Of a stretch of DNA of 64,000 nucleotides, positions 43,584-52,471 are shown piece by piece. The translations under genes and the position numbers were made by a program. The stretch covers positions 18,342-82,341 of the forward strand of contig CANRNQ010000008.1 of assembly GCA_947632045.1 (NCBI GenBank), read 5' to 3'. Numbering within the stretch: the stretch's first letter is position 1; each line of letters starts with the position of its first letter. The notes below the pieces were generated by a model, which had not been told where the DNA came from, made no database searches, and saw nothing but the letters and a program-made list of their open reading frames with translations. The stretch is from an uncultured Clostridia bacterium (GTDB lineage Bacteria > Bacillota > Clostridia > Oscillospirales > Acutalibacteraceae).

Positions 43584-44384
43584 TTAAAGCAGCAGCCGCT
43601 CCGCGTTTTCGTGCATCATCATTTCCTTGAGCCTGTCGGACAGCGGAAGCTCCATTATGTCGCGAATAGCCTTGGCTTGGTCGTCCCACGGCGAATCGGT
43701 CCCAAAGAGTATATGGCTCGGGTCTGTTTCCTTATATATTCTTATCAGCTTATCCTTATCCATCTGCGGCTGGCCGATGGAATAGCTCGTATCAATATAT
43801 ATTTCTTCATGACCGACAAGGTATTCAAGCACGTCGTCGTTATAGCGATAGCCGCCGGAATGTGCGCAGATTATCCTCGCGCCCTTAAGCTCCGGCAGAA
43901 CCCGCGCAAGCCGCCTTGGGGTACTTCTGTGCAGCTCGGGAAACGACACGTCCATACCGCTGTGTATTGTTATAATAAGCCCCATATCCGCCGCCGCGCG
44001 CATAAGGGCCACCGTTTCATCGTCGTCAATAAAAACTCGCTGAAAGTCGGGGTGAAGCTTTATGCCCTTCAATCCCGCCTTTTTTATCCGCTCAAGCTCC
44101 GAGATAAAATCCGTATCGTGCGGGTGCACCGAGCCGAATGATACAAGCCCCTGTATCTTATTATTCTCAAAGGCGCAGTTATTTATCGTATGGCTGTTGC
44201 CCGGCTTTACGGCAATTGGCATAAGCACGCTCTCACTGACTCCCGCCCTTTTCATTGACGACAGCAGAGCTTCATTCGTGCCGTCAAGCACCGCCTTGGC
44301 GCCGCTCGATTTTTCAAGCGAGCCTATTGCCCCGGGGGCTAACTTGTGCGGAAAGGTGTGCGTGTGGAAATCTATTATTTTCAT
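43584..44384 (-). CDS. amidohydrolase 2 family metal-dependent hydrolase
   Basis: A 266-residue TIM-barrel amidohydrolase with DFHTHTFPHK (metal His pair), GLKGIKLHPDFQ, ITIHSGMDV, ICAHSGGY and LFGTDSPW (catalytic Asp). This pattern is that of the ACMSD/TatD-like COG2159 group, which includes decarboxylases and hydrolases. The substrate cannot be read from the sequence. Start after GGAGC. It stands 117 bp upstream of the glucosidase on the same strand, so co-transcription is possible. Confidence 0.85.
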   Translation of the reverse strand: MKIIDFHTHTFPHKLAPGAIGSLEKSSGAKAVLDGTNEALLSSMKRAGVSESVLMPIAVKPGNSHTINNCAFENNKIQGLVSFGSVHPHDTDFISELERIKKAGLKGIKLHPDFQRVFIDDDETVALMRAAADMGLIITIHSGMDVSFPELHRSTPRRLARVLPELKGARIICAHSGGYRYNDDVLEYLVGHEEIYIDTSYSIGQPQMDKDKLIRIYKETDPSHILFGTDSPWDDQAKAIRDIMELPLSDRLKEMMMHENAERLLL

Positions 44385-44512
44385 AACATCAGCTCCAAGT
44401 ATATCCTTATTGTAATATTATACCATACCGCCGCATTTACAGCAACAAGGCGCTTTGCCGTTTATTTAAAATTTCTGTGTGTCGGTTAATTTTGACTTCC
44501 AGCAAAACTTTC

Positions 44513-44541
44513 TTGCACACTTGACCGCAGAATAATATTAT
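44513..44541 (+). promoter_or_regulatory. promoter of mecA-like gene
   Basis: TTGCAC (44513-44518) and TATTAT (44536-44541), spacer 17 bp. Confidence 0.65.
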
Positions 44542-44629
44542 AATAACAAGAGCACCTTTGCACCCGCCCGACATTACAATTCACCCTCGACCCCCTCGGG
44601 TGCAGATTTTAGGTATCGGGAGGACAACA

Positions 44630-45208
44630 ATGATTATTGAGCAATTAAGCGGCGTCCGCCTTGTTATTACGCTGTCGCAGGACGATATGAAGGGCTTTGC
44701 CCTTGACTATACCAATATATTTTTTGAGGACGAAACATTTAAAAAGGTATTAAGGCGGCTTATAAAGCTCGCTCAGGAGCGTGTAAGTATTTCAATAAAA
44801 AATAAAACTCTGTTCGTCGAGGCCATTGAACGCTTAGGCGGGTGTATACTTGTGATAACAGTTCTGCCGAAGCGCGGAAGCTCCGGACGCAGATATAGGC
44901 TAAAATACAGCAACTGCCCCGTTATGTTCAGCTTTGAAAATACCGATTCTCTGACGGATTGTATGGCTCAATTATACAAAAACGGTTTTCGCCTGCTGCG
45001 CGGAGAGATTTTTTCAACCCAGGACGGCTATAAATTTATAGTACGGCCGTGCCAAAGCAGAATCAGCCGCGTGCTCGGAGTTTTGTCCGAATATTCCGTC
45101 GGCAAAACGGAGAACGAAATAAAAATAGCCGAGGTGCGCGAGCACGGCAGGCCGCTTGCGTCAGGGCTTCCCGTTATGAAAATCGGCAGCGTTTTCGCCG
45201 TTAAATGA
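44630..45208 (+). CDS. mecA: adaptor protein MecA-like
   Basis: This 192-residue protein matches the two-domain plan of MecA, which delivers substrates to ClpCP. The N-terminal part has VITLSQDDMKGFALDY and EAIERLGGCILVITVLP, and a ClpC-binding-like C-terminal domain follows (MFSFENTDSLTDCMAQLYKN). It is a little shorter than B. subtilis MecA (218). The track start adds 24 codons; MIIEQLSGVRL follows GGGAGG. It is monocistronic with its own promoter. A YpbH-like relative is the main alternative. Confidence 0.8.
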   Translation: MIIEQLSGVRLVITLSQDDMKGFALDYTNIFFEDETFKKVLRRLIKLAQERVSISIKNKTLFVEAIERLGGCILVITVLPKRGSSGRRYRLKYSNCPVMFSFENTDSLTDCMAQLYKNGFRLLRGEIFSTQDGYKFIVRPCQSRISRVLGVLSEYSVGKTENEIKIAEVREHGRPLASGLPVMKIGSVFAVK

Positions 45209-45393
45209 CGATTTGTTTTTTATAATAAAGCTCCGCTATTTTTCTTTCGGGCTTAGTCGCTTAAGTCGAGCGTCTGCGCAATATGTTTGCGGTCAGCGAA
45301 ACTCAAAACAAAGGTTTTTGACAACGCGGTGAAAGAACAGGCTTCTTGTAAAAAAATTAGCGGCATATAGTTAAAAATACTTTTTTAATAAGT

Positions 45394-45436
45394 TGAGGCA
45401 GCTATCAGTCTGAAACTGAAAGCCGCCTCTTTTATA
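45394..45436. terminator. bidirectional terminator between mecA and mrp
   Basis: GAGGC..AGT and ACT..GCCTC pair (45394-45430), followed by TTTTATAT on the plus strand; AACTTATTAAAAAAG follows on the minus strand. Confidence 0.6.
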
Positions 45437-45439
45437 TCT

Positions 45440-46273
45440 TTATATCTTAGTTTTTTTCTCTATTATATCAACGGTTTCGTCGAGATACGCCGCGCTGAAA
45501 AGCTCAATGGTGCCCGTGTCGGCGCATTTTGAAACCTCGGCGTCTATCGGCATTTTGCCTATAAGGTCAACTCCGAACTCCTTCGCCACACTTTCTATGC
45601 GGCTCTCGCCGTAAATACTATGCTTTGCGCCGCAGTCGGGGCAAACGTAATAGCTCATATTCTCAACAACGCCGAGTATGGGAATATTCATAAGCTGAGC
45701 CATTTTGACGGCCTTACCTACTATCATAGAAACAAGCTCCTGCGGGGAGGTCACTATAACTATGCCGTCAACGGGGATAGACTGGAACACCGTAAGCGGA
45801 ACATCGCCCGTTCCCGGCGGCATATCTATAAACATATAGTCAATATCCTTCCATATCGTCTCTCCCCAAAACTGCTTTACCGTGCCGCCTATAACCGGCC
45901 CTCTCCACACGACCGGATCGGTATCGTTCGGCAAAAGCAGGTTGACCGACATTATATCTATCCCTGTTTTGCTGCGCACGGGCAAAAGCCCGAAATCACT
46001 GCCCTTTGCCTTTTCCCTTATGCCAAACGCCTTCGGTATTGACGGGCCGGTAATATCCGCGTCGAGTATAGCCGTCTTGTAATCTCTGCGATTGAACATA
46101 ACCGCAAGCAGCGAGGTTATCATCGACTTTCCAACGCCGCCCTTGCCGCTGACAACGCCTATAACCCTTTTTACGCTTGAAGCGTCGTTAAGCTTTTCGA
46201 GAAAATCACTCGGGTTCTGCCGCGACGGACAGTTTTCACCACAGCTGCCGCAATCATGTGAACATTCCGCCAT
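45440..46273 (-). CDS. Mrp/NBP35-family P-loop ATPase (Fe-S cluster carrier)
   Basis: This 277-residue protein has a deviant Walker A VSGKGGVGKSMITSLLA, DADITGPSIPKAFG and DMPPGTGDVPLTVFQ. Two Cys-rich parts flank it: C4, C8, C11 and C15 at the N-terminus (CSHDCGSCGENC), as in NBP35, and CPDC near the C-terminus, which bridges the dimer in Mrp proteins. It should carry and transfer Fe-S clusters in the cytoplasm. Start after GGAGGAG. Confidence 0.93.
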   Translation of the reverse strand: MAECSHDCGSCGENCPSRQNPSDFLEKLNDASSVKRVIGVVSGKGGVGKSMITSLLAVMFNRRDYKTAILDADITGPSIPKAFGIREKAKGSDFGLLPVRSKTGIDIMSVNLLLPNDTDPVVWRGPVIGGTVKQFWGETIWKDIDYMFIDMPPGTGDVPLTVFQSIPVDGIVIVTSPQELVSMIVGKAVKMAQLMNIPILGVVENMSYYVCPDCGAKHSIYGESRIESVAKEFGVDLIGKMPIDAEVSKCADTGTIELFSAAYLDETVDIIEKKTKI

Positions 46274-46407
46274 ATTAAAACTCCTCCATATTTCATATTA
46301 TACCAAGCCTCCCGAAATGCCTTTGCATCTCGGGAAGCCGTCAAGTACAATCAAGTACAATTTTAAAATATTATTTCGCAAATTCGCCTTGATAATTCGC
46401 CGAACTC

Positions 46408-47088
46408 TTACGGCTCCGCACTTTCGTCGATAAGGCTGCGTATTGTTTTCTCGGTATCGGCCGAAATTTCGTCCTTGTCCTCTTCGCCGTCCGCTGTAGG
46501 TTCCTCCGATGCCGCCTCGCCATCATCCGCCTGTGCGTCTTCGGTCGCGTCTTCATTCTCCGCGTTCTCTATCTCGCCGTCCTCGTCGAGCGCTATATCG
46601 AGCGTCTTTATCTCGGAATAATCGACCTCGTCCTCGTCGGTTTTCTCGGCGTTTGCCTCCTCGGCAGCTTCCGTCTCGGGCGCGTCGTTTATCTCGTAGC
46701 CGCTGAGGAAGGTGTAAGGCACTCCATAGCCGAGCGCCATAGCCGCGATTATCGCCGCCGTCATTCCGCCATTTTGGGCAAGCTGCTCGTGAAGCGGCAA
46801 AAACTCAAGGATATAAGCAGCTATTACATATAAGGCCGGCAGGACTATCAGTATAAGTCCCGCGGGATTGAACCTTTTGATCTGCTTTCCGTCCCCGACC
46901 CTTGTCGCGTAAAAAAGGATAAGTCCAAAGAGGACAAAAATAAGCATATAGACAAGATTTCCGAGCATACTGTTTGAAAGCGAGTTACCGGAAATTGTCG
47001 AGAAAAAGTAGGCGCATACGCCGAAGCCCAAAACAAGGAAGGCCGAAATAAAGAGATTTATATGCTCTCTCATACTTGGTTTTTTCAT
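46408..47088 (-). CDS. predicted four-helix membrane protein with acidic tail
   Basis: A 226-residue protein whose first ~130 residues form about four membrane helices (LFISAFLVLGFGVCAYFF, LGNLVYMLIFVLFGLILFYA, AGLILIVLPALYVIAAYI, MTAAIIAAMALGYGVPYTFL). The last ~90 are almost all Glu, Asp and Ala. I do not recognise the family. The tail composition resembles the acidic part of the 1468-residue protein but without its FWNG motif. Start at MKKPSMREH after AGGAGG; the track ORF is 11 codons longer. Confidence 0.7.
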   Translation of the reverse strand: MKKPSMREHINLFISAFLVLGFGVCAYFFSTISGNSLSNSMLGNLVYMLIFVLFGLILFYATRVGDGKQIKRFNPAGLILIVLPALYVIAAYILEFLPLHEQLAQNGGMTAAIIAAMALGYGVPYTFLSGYEINDAPETEAAEEANAEKTDEDEVDYSEIKTLDIALDEDGEIENAENEDATEDAQADDGEAASEEPTADGEEDKDEISADTEKTIRSLIDESAEP

Positions 47089-47184
47089 AATATATTTTCC
47101 TCCTGTCGATTGTACCAACATATACTATCAGAGAAATGTGTCAAAACTATTACGATTTCAAAAATTTCTGTTTATCTCCGTTTA

Positions 47185-48105
47185 TTATTTTGCCCTTGCG
47201 ACAAAGCAGTACCAGCCGTTGTCGGAGTATTCCTCTATCATATTGAACGAGCCGGACAGCGCTTTTCTCACCTCGTCTGCACGGCTGTCGATTATGCCGC
47301 TCATTATATATACGGCGTCGTCCTTCATAAAGCTCCTTATATCCTCGGAGAGCAAGATTATCGCGTCGGCGACTATATTCGCCGCTATAACGTCAAATTT
47401 CCCGCTTACCCTGTCGGTCAGATTGCCGTGTATGACTTTTAGTCTTTCGTCAACGCCGTTAAGGCGGGCGTTCTCTCCTGCGGTTTTCACCGCCATTTCG
47501 TCTATATCGACTCCGACGGCGCTTTTTGCACCGAGCAGCAGCGCCGCAACCGCGAGTATTCCGCTGCCGCAGCCTACGTCAAGCATATTGCTGTCGGGCG
47601 TTATGTACTTTTCAAGCGCTTCGAGGCACAGTCTTGTCGTTTCGTGCGTTCCCGTTCCGAACGCTATGCCCGGGTCAAGATTGAGCACCACCCTGCCGTC
47701 CGCGCTGTAATCGTCGCGCCACGTCGGTCTTATTAGTATTTTTTCGCCGACCTTTATCGGGTGAAAATATTTTTTCCAGTTATTGAGCCAGTCCTCCTCC
47801 AAGCAGGAGTCGCTGTCTATCTCGAAGTCTATTTCCTCGGCGGACAGCCTTTCCGTAAGGAATGCCGTCGCCTCGGCGGGATTGTCCTCGGGGGAGATAT
47901 AGATGTGGACTATCACCCTCGACCTGTCCTTTTTGAGAAGCTCGTCGTCGATAAGGTCAATGTTCGCTATCTCGCGCACCTCCGCCTCGAGGTTCGAGTA
48001 GTCCTCTATATATATCCCGTACGGGACCGCCATATGCGCGATAGCCTCGGCGCGTTCGGCGCTTTCGCCGTCTATTTTAATTTTTATTTCCGTCCATTCA
48101 GCCAT
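47185..48105 (-). CDS. prmA: ribosomal protein L11 methyltransferase
   Basis: This 306-residue SAM-dependent methyltransferase trimethylates ribosomal protein L11. It has EEDWLNNWKKYFHPIKVGEK in the linker, FGTGTHETTRLCLEAL, then motif I LDVGCGSGILAVAA and NIVADAI. All are diagnostic of PrmA. Start at MAEWTEIK after AAAGGA. It follows dnaJ by 70 bp, the usual place in Firmicutes heat-shock clusters. Confidence 0.96.
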   Translation of the reverse strand: MAEWTEIKIKIDGESAERAEAIAHMAVPYGIYIEDYSNLEAEVREIANIDLIDDELLKKDRSRVIVHIYISPEDNPAEATAFLTERLSAEEIDFEIDSDSCLEEDWLNNWKKYFHPIKVGEKILIRPTWRDDYSADGRVVLNLDPGIAFGTGTHETTRLCLEALEKYITPDSNMLDVGCGSGILAVAALLLGAKSAVGVDIDEMAVKTAGENARLNGVDERLKVIHGNLTDRVSGKFDVIAANIVADAIILLSEDIRSFMKDDAVYIMSGIIDSRADEVRKALSGSFNMIEEYSDNGWYCFVARAK

Positions 48106-48175
48106 AAGCAAATCCTTTCGGTGTTCAAAGCGCAGCTTAATTTTAAATCAAATCCGCGCCGGATATGGTTCTTTT

Positions 48176-49312
48176 TTACTCGAACATTCCCTTGAGCTTA
48201 TCAAAGAAGCCCTTGCGCTTTTGATAGTTGCGCTCTCCCATTGAGCCCTCGAACTGCTTTAACAGCTCCTTTTGCTTTGAGCTCAAATTCTTCGGCACCT
48301 CGATAACGACCCTTACATACTGGTCGCCGCGCGTTTTTCCGCCGAGCCGCTGAATCCCCTTGCCCTTGAGCTTGAACACGTCGTTCGGCTGTGTGCCCTC
48401 GTGTATGCTGTAGCTGACCTTTCCGTCGAGCGTGGGGACCGTGACCTCGCCGCCGAGCGCCGCCTGTGAGAAGGTTATCGGTATTTCGCACCACACGTCG
48501 TTGCCCTTGCGCTCGAATATCGGGTGGGGTCTGACGTTCATATAAACGTGCAAATCGCCGTAGGGGCCGTTGTTCGCTCCGGCGTTTCCATGTCCGCCGA
48601 CCTTCAGCACCTGACCGTCGGCTATGCCTGCGGGAACATCTATCTCAACGCTTCTCTTTGTTCTCACTCTGCCGGAGCCGTTGCAGTTGGGGCACTTTTT
48701 GTCTATGACCTTTCCCTTGCCCCGGCAAGCGTCGCAGGCTCTTGAGGTCTGTATAACGCCGAAAGGCGTTCTCTGGTTTATCGTCACCTGTCCCGTTCCG
48801 TGGCAGGTCGGGCAGGTTTTGGGGCTTGTTCCCTTTGCCGCGCCGGAGCCGCTGCACTCGTTACAGGTGCTTACGTTGTAATAGTTTACGGTCTTGCGGC
48901 AGCCCTTTGCCGCCTCTTCAAAGCTCACGGCGACCGTCGCCTCAACGTCCGAGCCGCGCTGCGGGGCGTTAGGGTTCGCCTGTCGTCTGCCGCCGAAGCC
49001 GCCGAAAAAGCTGCTGAATATATCGCCAAAGTCCATATCCTGTCCGAACGGGCTCCCACCTGCGGCTCCCGCGCCGTAGCTCGGGTCCACTCCCGCGTGC
49101 CCGAACTGGTCGTAGCGCGCTCTTTTCTCCTTATCGGAGAGAACCTCGTACGCCTCGTTTACCTCCTTGAACTTCGCCTCGGCTTCCTTATCGCCGGGGT
49201 TCAAATCGGGGTGGTACTGCTTTGCAAGCTTTCTGAATGCCTTTTTTATTTCATCGTCAGAGGCGCTCTTTGGTACTCCCATCACCTCATAATAATCTCT
49301 TTTTTCAGCCAA
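48176..49312 (-). CDS. dnaJ: chaperone protein DnaJ
   Basis: This 378-residue type I Hsp40 has a J domain with the HPD in [19 protein letters not shown], a Gly/Phe-rich region, and four CxxCxGxG-type zinc repeats ([32 protein letters not shown]). The C-terminal substrate domain follows. The start is TTG, 7 nt after GGAGG, giving (M)[11 protein letters not shown]. Unlike the usual tight dnaK-dnaJ spacing, 574 bp separate it from dnaK, with repeat copy H and a candidate promoter. Confidence 0.97.
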   Translation of the reverse strand: MAEKRDYYEVMGVPKSASDDEIKKAFRKLAKQYHPDLNPGDKEAEAKFKEVNEAYEVLSDKEKRARYDQFGHAGVDPSYGAGAAGGSPFGQDMDFGDIFSSFFGGFGGRRQANPNAPQRGSDVEATVAVSFEEAAKGCRKTVNYYNVSTCNECSGSGAAKGTSPKTCPTCHGTGQVTINQRTPFGVIQTSRACDACRGKGKVIDKKCPNCNGSGRVRTKRSVEIDVPAGIADGQVLKVGGHGNAGANNGPYGDLHVYMNVRPHPIFERKGNDVWCEIPITFSQAALGGEVTVPTLDGKVSYSIHEGTQPNDVFKLKGKGIQRLGGKTRGDQYVRVVIEVPKNLSSKQKELLKQFEGSMGERNYQKRKGFFDKLKGMFE

Positions 49313-49447
49313 AATCTCGCCTCCAAATGTATGTAGCTTTTATTCTCCAAACCGCACAAAAGCTCCCGAAACGGGAGCGCAGGCTGTCGAAGGGTTGTTT
49401 TTTCTTTTCTTTGCAGTATCTGTGCCGCGCCAAAGGCGTGGTTTTTG

Positions 49448-49672
49448 GGGCTGTCGCTTTGCCCGTTTGCGGTTTTGGTGATACGGGCGGTTTCGGGCGG
49501 CGACCGTTCCGCGCCTTTGGCGCGGAACCAAAAAACGCGGCGGGCGGAGCCCCTGCCCGATTGCAAAATATCCTTGTCCCCGCCGCGTTTTTCCGCGCGG
49601 CTGCGCCGCGCGGGTCGCCGCCCGAAAAGTGCGACTCCGCAGCAAAGCATAATCGTGCCGCCGCGACAGCCC
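49448..49672 (+). repeat. cloverleaf palindromic repeat, copy H
   Basis: The outer stem is GGGCTGTCGC (49448-49457) / GCGACAGCCC (49663-49672), the same paired variant as copy C. The inner stem is TTTCGGGCGGCGACC / GGTCGCCGCCCGAAA. Arms are TTCCGCGCC/GGCGCGGAA, AAAAAACGCGGCGGG/CCCGCCGCGTTTTT and GCGCGGCTGCGCCGCGC. It lies between dnaK and dnaJ. Confidence 0.93.
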
Positions 49673-49851
49673 GCTTCCCGCCCCAAGAACCTCCCTTGCT
49701 TTGCGAAAAGCTCTCCGGAGCGGGCGGCAAAAGCCCTGATTTTTCTGCAAAAATACGTTTACCGACAAACAGCCATAGGGGAGCCTCGCTCCCCCATGGA
49801 CAGGTATTCTAAGCCGGCAAGCGCGGTGCGCGCCGTTAAATTTTTAATACT

Positions 49852-49880
49852 ATTATATTCAATGACCCGCGTCAAGTCAA
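49852..49880 (-). promoter_or_regulatory. candidate separate promoter for dnaJ (-prmA)
   Basis: On the minus strand TTGACT (49875-49880) and TATAAT (49852-49857) are 17 bp apart, starting 7 bp after the dnaK stop. A transcript would carry a leader of over 500 nt containing repeat copy H. No CIRCE is near it. Another hairpin, GGGGAGCGAGGCTCCCC, is at about 49780-49797. Confidence 0.65.
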
Positions 49881-49886
49881 CAATTA

Positions 49887-51725
49887 TCAATCTACGTCCT
49901 TGAAATCCGCGTCATATACGTTGCCATCGTTTCCGCCGGTCGGAGGAACGTCCTGCTGAGTTGCAGCGCCCTGAGCCGCCTGCTGCTGAGCTGCAGCCTG
50001 CTGATAGAGCTTTGAGCCTACGTTCTGAAGCTCCTTCTCAAGAGCCTCCTTGGCGGTCTTTACAAGCTCCATATCGTTCTTAGATATTGCCTCCTTGACT
50101 GCCGCAGACTTCGTGTTGAGGCTCGTTTTGTCCTCCTCGCTTATCTTGTCGCCGTTCTCGCTTATGAGCTTATCTACCTGATAGCAGAGATTTTCAGCCT
50201 CGTTCTTCGCGTCAACCTCCTCGCGGCGCTTCTTATCCTCGGCGGCATACTGCTCGGCCTCCTTAACGGCCTTGTCTATGTCGTCCTTGGACATATTCGT
50301 GCTGGACGAGATAGTAATCTTCTGCTCCGCGCCGGTGCCGAGATCCTTTGCCGATACGTTTACTATGCCGTTTGCGTCTATATCGAAGGTTACCTCTATC
50401 TGAGGCACGCCTCTTCTCGCCGGAGCGATTCCCGTGAGAGCGAACAAGCCGAGCTGCTTGTTGTCCCTGGCAAACTCTCTCTCTCCCTGGAGAACGTTTA
50501 TCTCAACCTGAGTCTGGTTATCGGCGGCAGTTGAGAATATCTGGCTCTTCTTTGTCGGTATGGTCGTGTTTCTGTCTATAATCTTGGTCATAACGCCGCC
50601 CATGGTTTCAACGCCGAGCGAAAGCGGAGTAACGTCGAGCAGGAGAAGACCGTCAACCTCGCCGCCGAGAACGCCGGCTTGTATGGCCGCGCCGATCGCA
50701 ACGCACTCGTCCGGATTAATGCCCTTAAACGGCTCCTTGCCGATAAAGCTCTTTACAGCCTCCTGAACCGCCGGTATTCTTGATGAACCGCCGACCATCA
50801 GCACCTTGTCGATCTGGCCGATAGAAAGTCCGCTGTCCTGAAGCGCGTTCTTTACAGGACCCATTGTCTTTTCAACAAGGTCCGCGGTAAGCTCGTTGAA
50901 CTTCGCCCTTGTGAGTGTGAGATCAAGGTGCTTCGGGCCGGACGCATCGGCAGTTATGAACGGAAGGTTTATCGCCGCCTGAGTAACGCCGGAAAGCTCT
51001 ATCTTCGCCTTTTCCGCAGACTCCTTAAGCCTCTGCATAGCCATTTTATCGTTTGTGAGGTCGACTCCCGTTTCCGCCTTGAAGCTCTGAACCATCCAGT
51101 CGATTATTCTCTGGTCGAAGTCGTCGCCGCCAAGACGGTTGTTGCCCGCCGTTGCGAGAACCTCCTGAACGCCGTCGCCCATCTCGATTATTGATACGTC
51201 GAAGGTGCCGCCGCCAAGGTCATATACCATGACCTTCTGGTCGCTCTCCTTGTCAACGCCGTATGAAAGAGCCGCAGCAGTCGGCTCGTTTATTATTCTC
51301 TTAACGTCAAGACCCGCGATTTTGCCCGCGTCCTTTGTCGCCTGACGCTGAGCGTCGGTAAAGTAAGCCGGAACGGTGATAACGGCCTGAGAAACCGTTT
51401 CGCCGAGATAAGCCTCCGCGTCCGCCTTGAGCTTTTGAAGTATCATAGCGGAGATCTCCTGAGGAGTATAGCTCTTGCCGTCGATATTTACCTTATAAGC
51501 CGAGCCCATTTCCCTCTTTATTGAGGACACGGTTCTGTCCGGATTTGTTATCGCCTGTCTTTTCGCCACCTGACCCACAAGCCTTTCGCCGGTCTTTGAA
51601 AACGCCACAACAGACGGAGTTGTTCTTGCGCCCTCCGCGTTAGCGATAACCACCGGCTCGCCGCCCTCGATAACCGCTACGCATGAATTTGTTGTACCTA
51701 AGTCTATACCTATTGTCTTTGCCAT
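49887..51725 (-). CDS. dnaK: chaperone protein DnaK (Hsp70)
   Basis: This 612-residue Hsp70 starts [20 protein letters not shown] and shows [15 protein letters not shown], the linker-proximal [18 protein letters not shown], and a helical lid. A Gln/Ala-rich tail ends in DADFKDVD, close to the EEVD-like end of bacterial DnaK. The nucleotide domain is of the short Gram-positive type. It lies 64 bp after grpE; start after GGGAGGA. Confidence 0.98.
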   Translation of the reverse strand: MAKTIGIDLGTTNSCVAVIEGGEPVVIANAEGARTTPSVVAFSKTGERLVGQVAKRQAITNPDRTVSSIKREMGSAYKVNIDGKSYTPQEISAMILQKLKADAEAYLGETVSQAVITVPAYFTDAQRQATKDAGKIAGLDVKRIINEPTAAALSYGVDKESDQKVMVYDLGGGTFDVSIIEMGDGVQEVLATAGNNRLGGDDFDQRIIDWMVQSFKAETGVDLTNDKMAMQRLKESAEKAKIELSGVTQAAINLPFITADASGPKHLDLTLTRAKFNELTADLVEKTMGPVKNALQDSGLSIGQIDKVLMVGGSSRIPAVQEAVKSFIGKEPFKGINPDECVAIGAAIQAGVLGGEVDGLLLLDVTPLSLGVETMGGVMTKIIDRNTTIPTKKSQIFSTAADNQTQVEINVLQGEREFARDNKQLGLFALTGIAPARRGVPQIEVTFDIDANGIVNVSAKDLGTGAEQKITISSSTNMSKDDIDKAVKEAEQYAAEDKKRREEVDAKNEAENLCYQVDKLISENGDKISEEDKTSLNTKSAAVKEAISKNDMELVKTAKEALEKELQNVGSKLYQQAAAQQQAAQGAATQQDVPPTGGNDGNVYDADFKDVD

Positions 51726-51789
51726 AATTGATTCCTCCCGAATTTGTTTTATGTGTTTGTTCTTATAATATATATGTTAAATGACCTCG

Positions 51790-52392
51790 TCAGTCACAAT
51801 TAGCTACCTGTACCATCGCGTGGCGAATTATCTTATCGCCCGTTTTGTAGCCCTTTTGGAAAACCTGTGCAAGCACGTTTTCGCCGAGCTCCTCGCTCTC
51901 CACCTTTGACACTGCATTGTGCAGCGCGGGGTCAAACGGCTGGCCTACCTCGCCGAAGCTCTCTACATTAAGCTTTGTGAGCGCGCTGTCCATCTGGGCC
52001 GCCACAAGCTCTATCCCCTTTTTAAATTCGTCCGGCGCGTTTTCGGACGTTTTTACCGCCATTTCCAGGCTGTCGGCCACCGTAAGTATCTCCGACACAG
52101 CCTTTGCGGTCGCGTCGGCGTATATTGAAGCCTTTTCGTTTGTAGTTCTCTTGCGGTAATTGTCATACTCTGCGGCAAGCCTGAGATAATTGTTCTTCTG
52201 TGCGTCAAGCTCCTTTTTCAGCTTTTCCTCCGCGCTCTCGCCGTTTTTTTTGTCGGACGTGCTTTCTTCTTTCACGTCGGACTCGTCGCAGGCCTTTTCT
52301 TTTTCCTTTTCCTCCTTTTCACCCTCTGCTTTTTCCTCCTTTACCTCCTCGTCTTCCTTGTGCTCCTGCTTTTTCTTTTCATTTTTACTCAT
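51790..52392 (-). CDS. grpE: nucleotide exchange factor GrpE
   Basis: This 200-residue partner of DnaK releases ADP from it. The first ~65 residues are a disordered Lys/Glu tract; then come a long helix (LAAEYDNYRKRTTNEKAS) and the beta domain (GQPFDPALHNAVSKVES, VAQVFQKGYKTGDKIIRHAMV). Start after GAGGTG. Second gene of the hrcA operon. Confidence 0.96.
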   Translation of the reverse strand: MSKNEKKKQEHKEDEEVKEEKAEGEKEEKEKEKACDESDVKEESTSDKKNGESAEEKLKKELDAQKNNYLRLAAEYDNYRKRTTNEKASIYADATAKAVSEILTVADSLEMAVKTSENAPDEFKKGIELVAAQMDSALTKLNVESFGEVGQPFDPALHNAVSKVESEELGENVLAQVFQKGYKTGDKIIRHAMVQVANCD

Positions 52393-52471
52393 AATTCACA
52401 CCTCGCTATATCGTTTCAATTCGCCGCCCGCTGTCGGGCTTGGCGGCTGAGGTCGCGTCATATGCCGCAGC

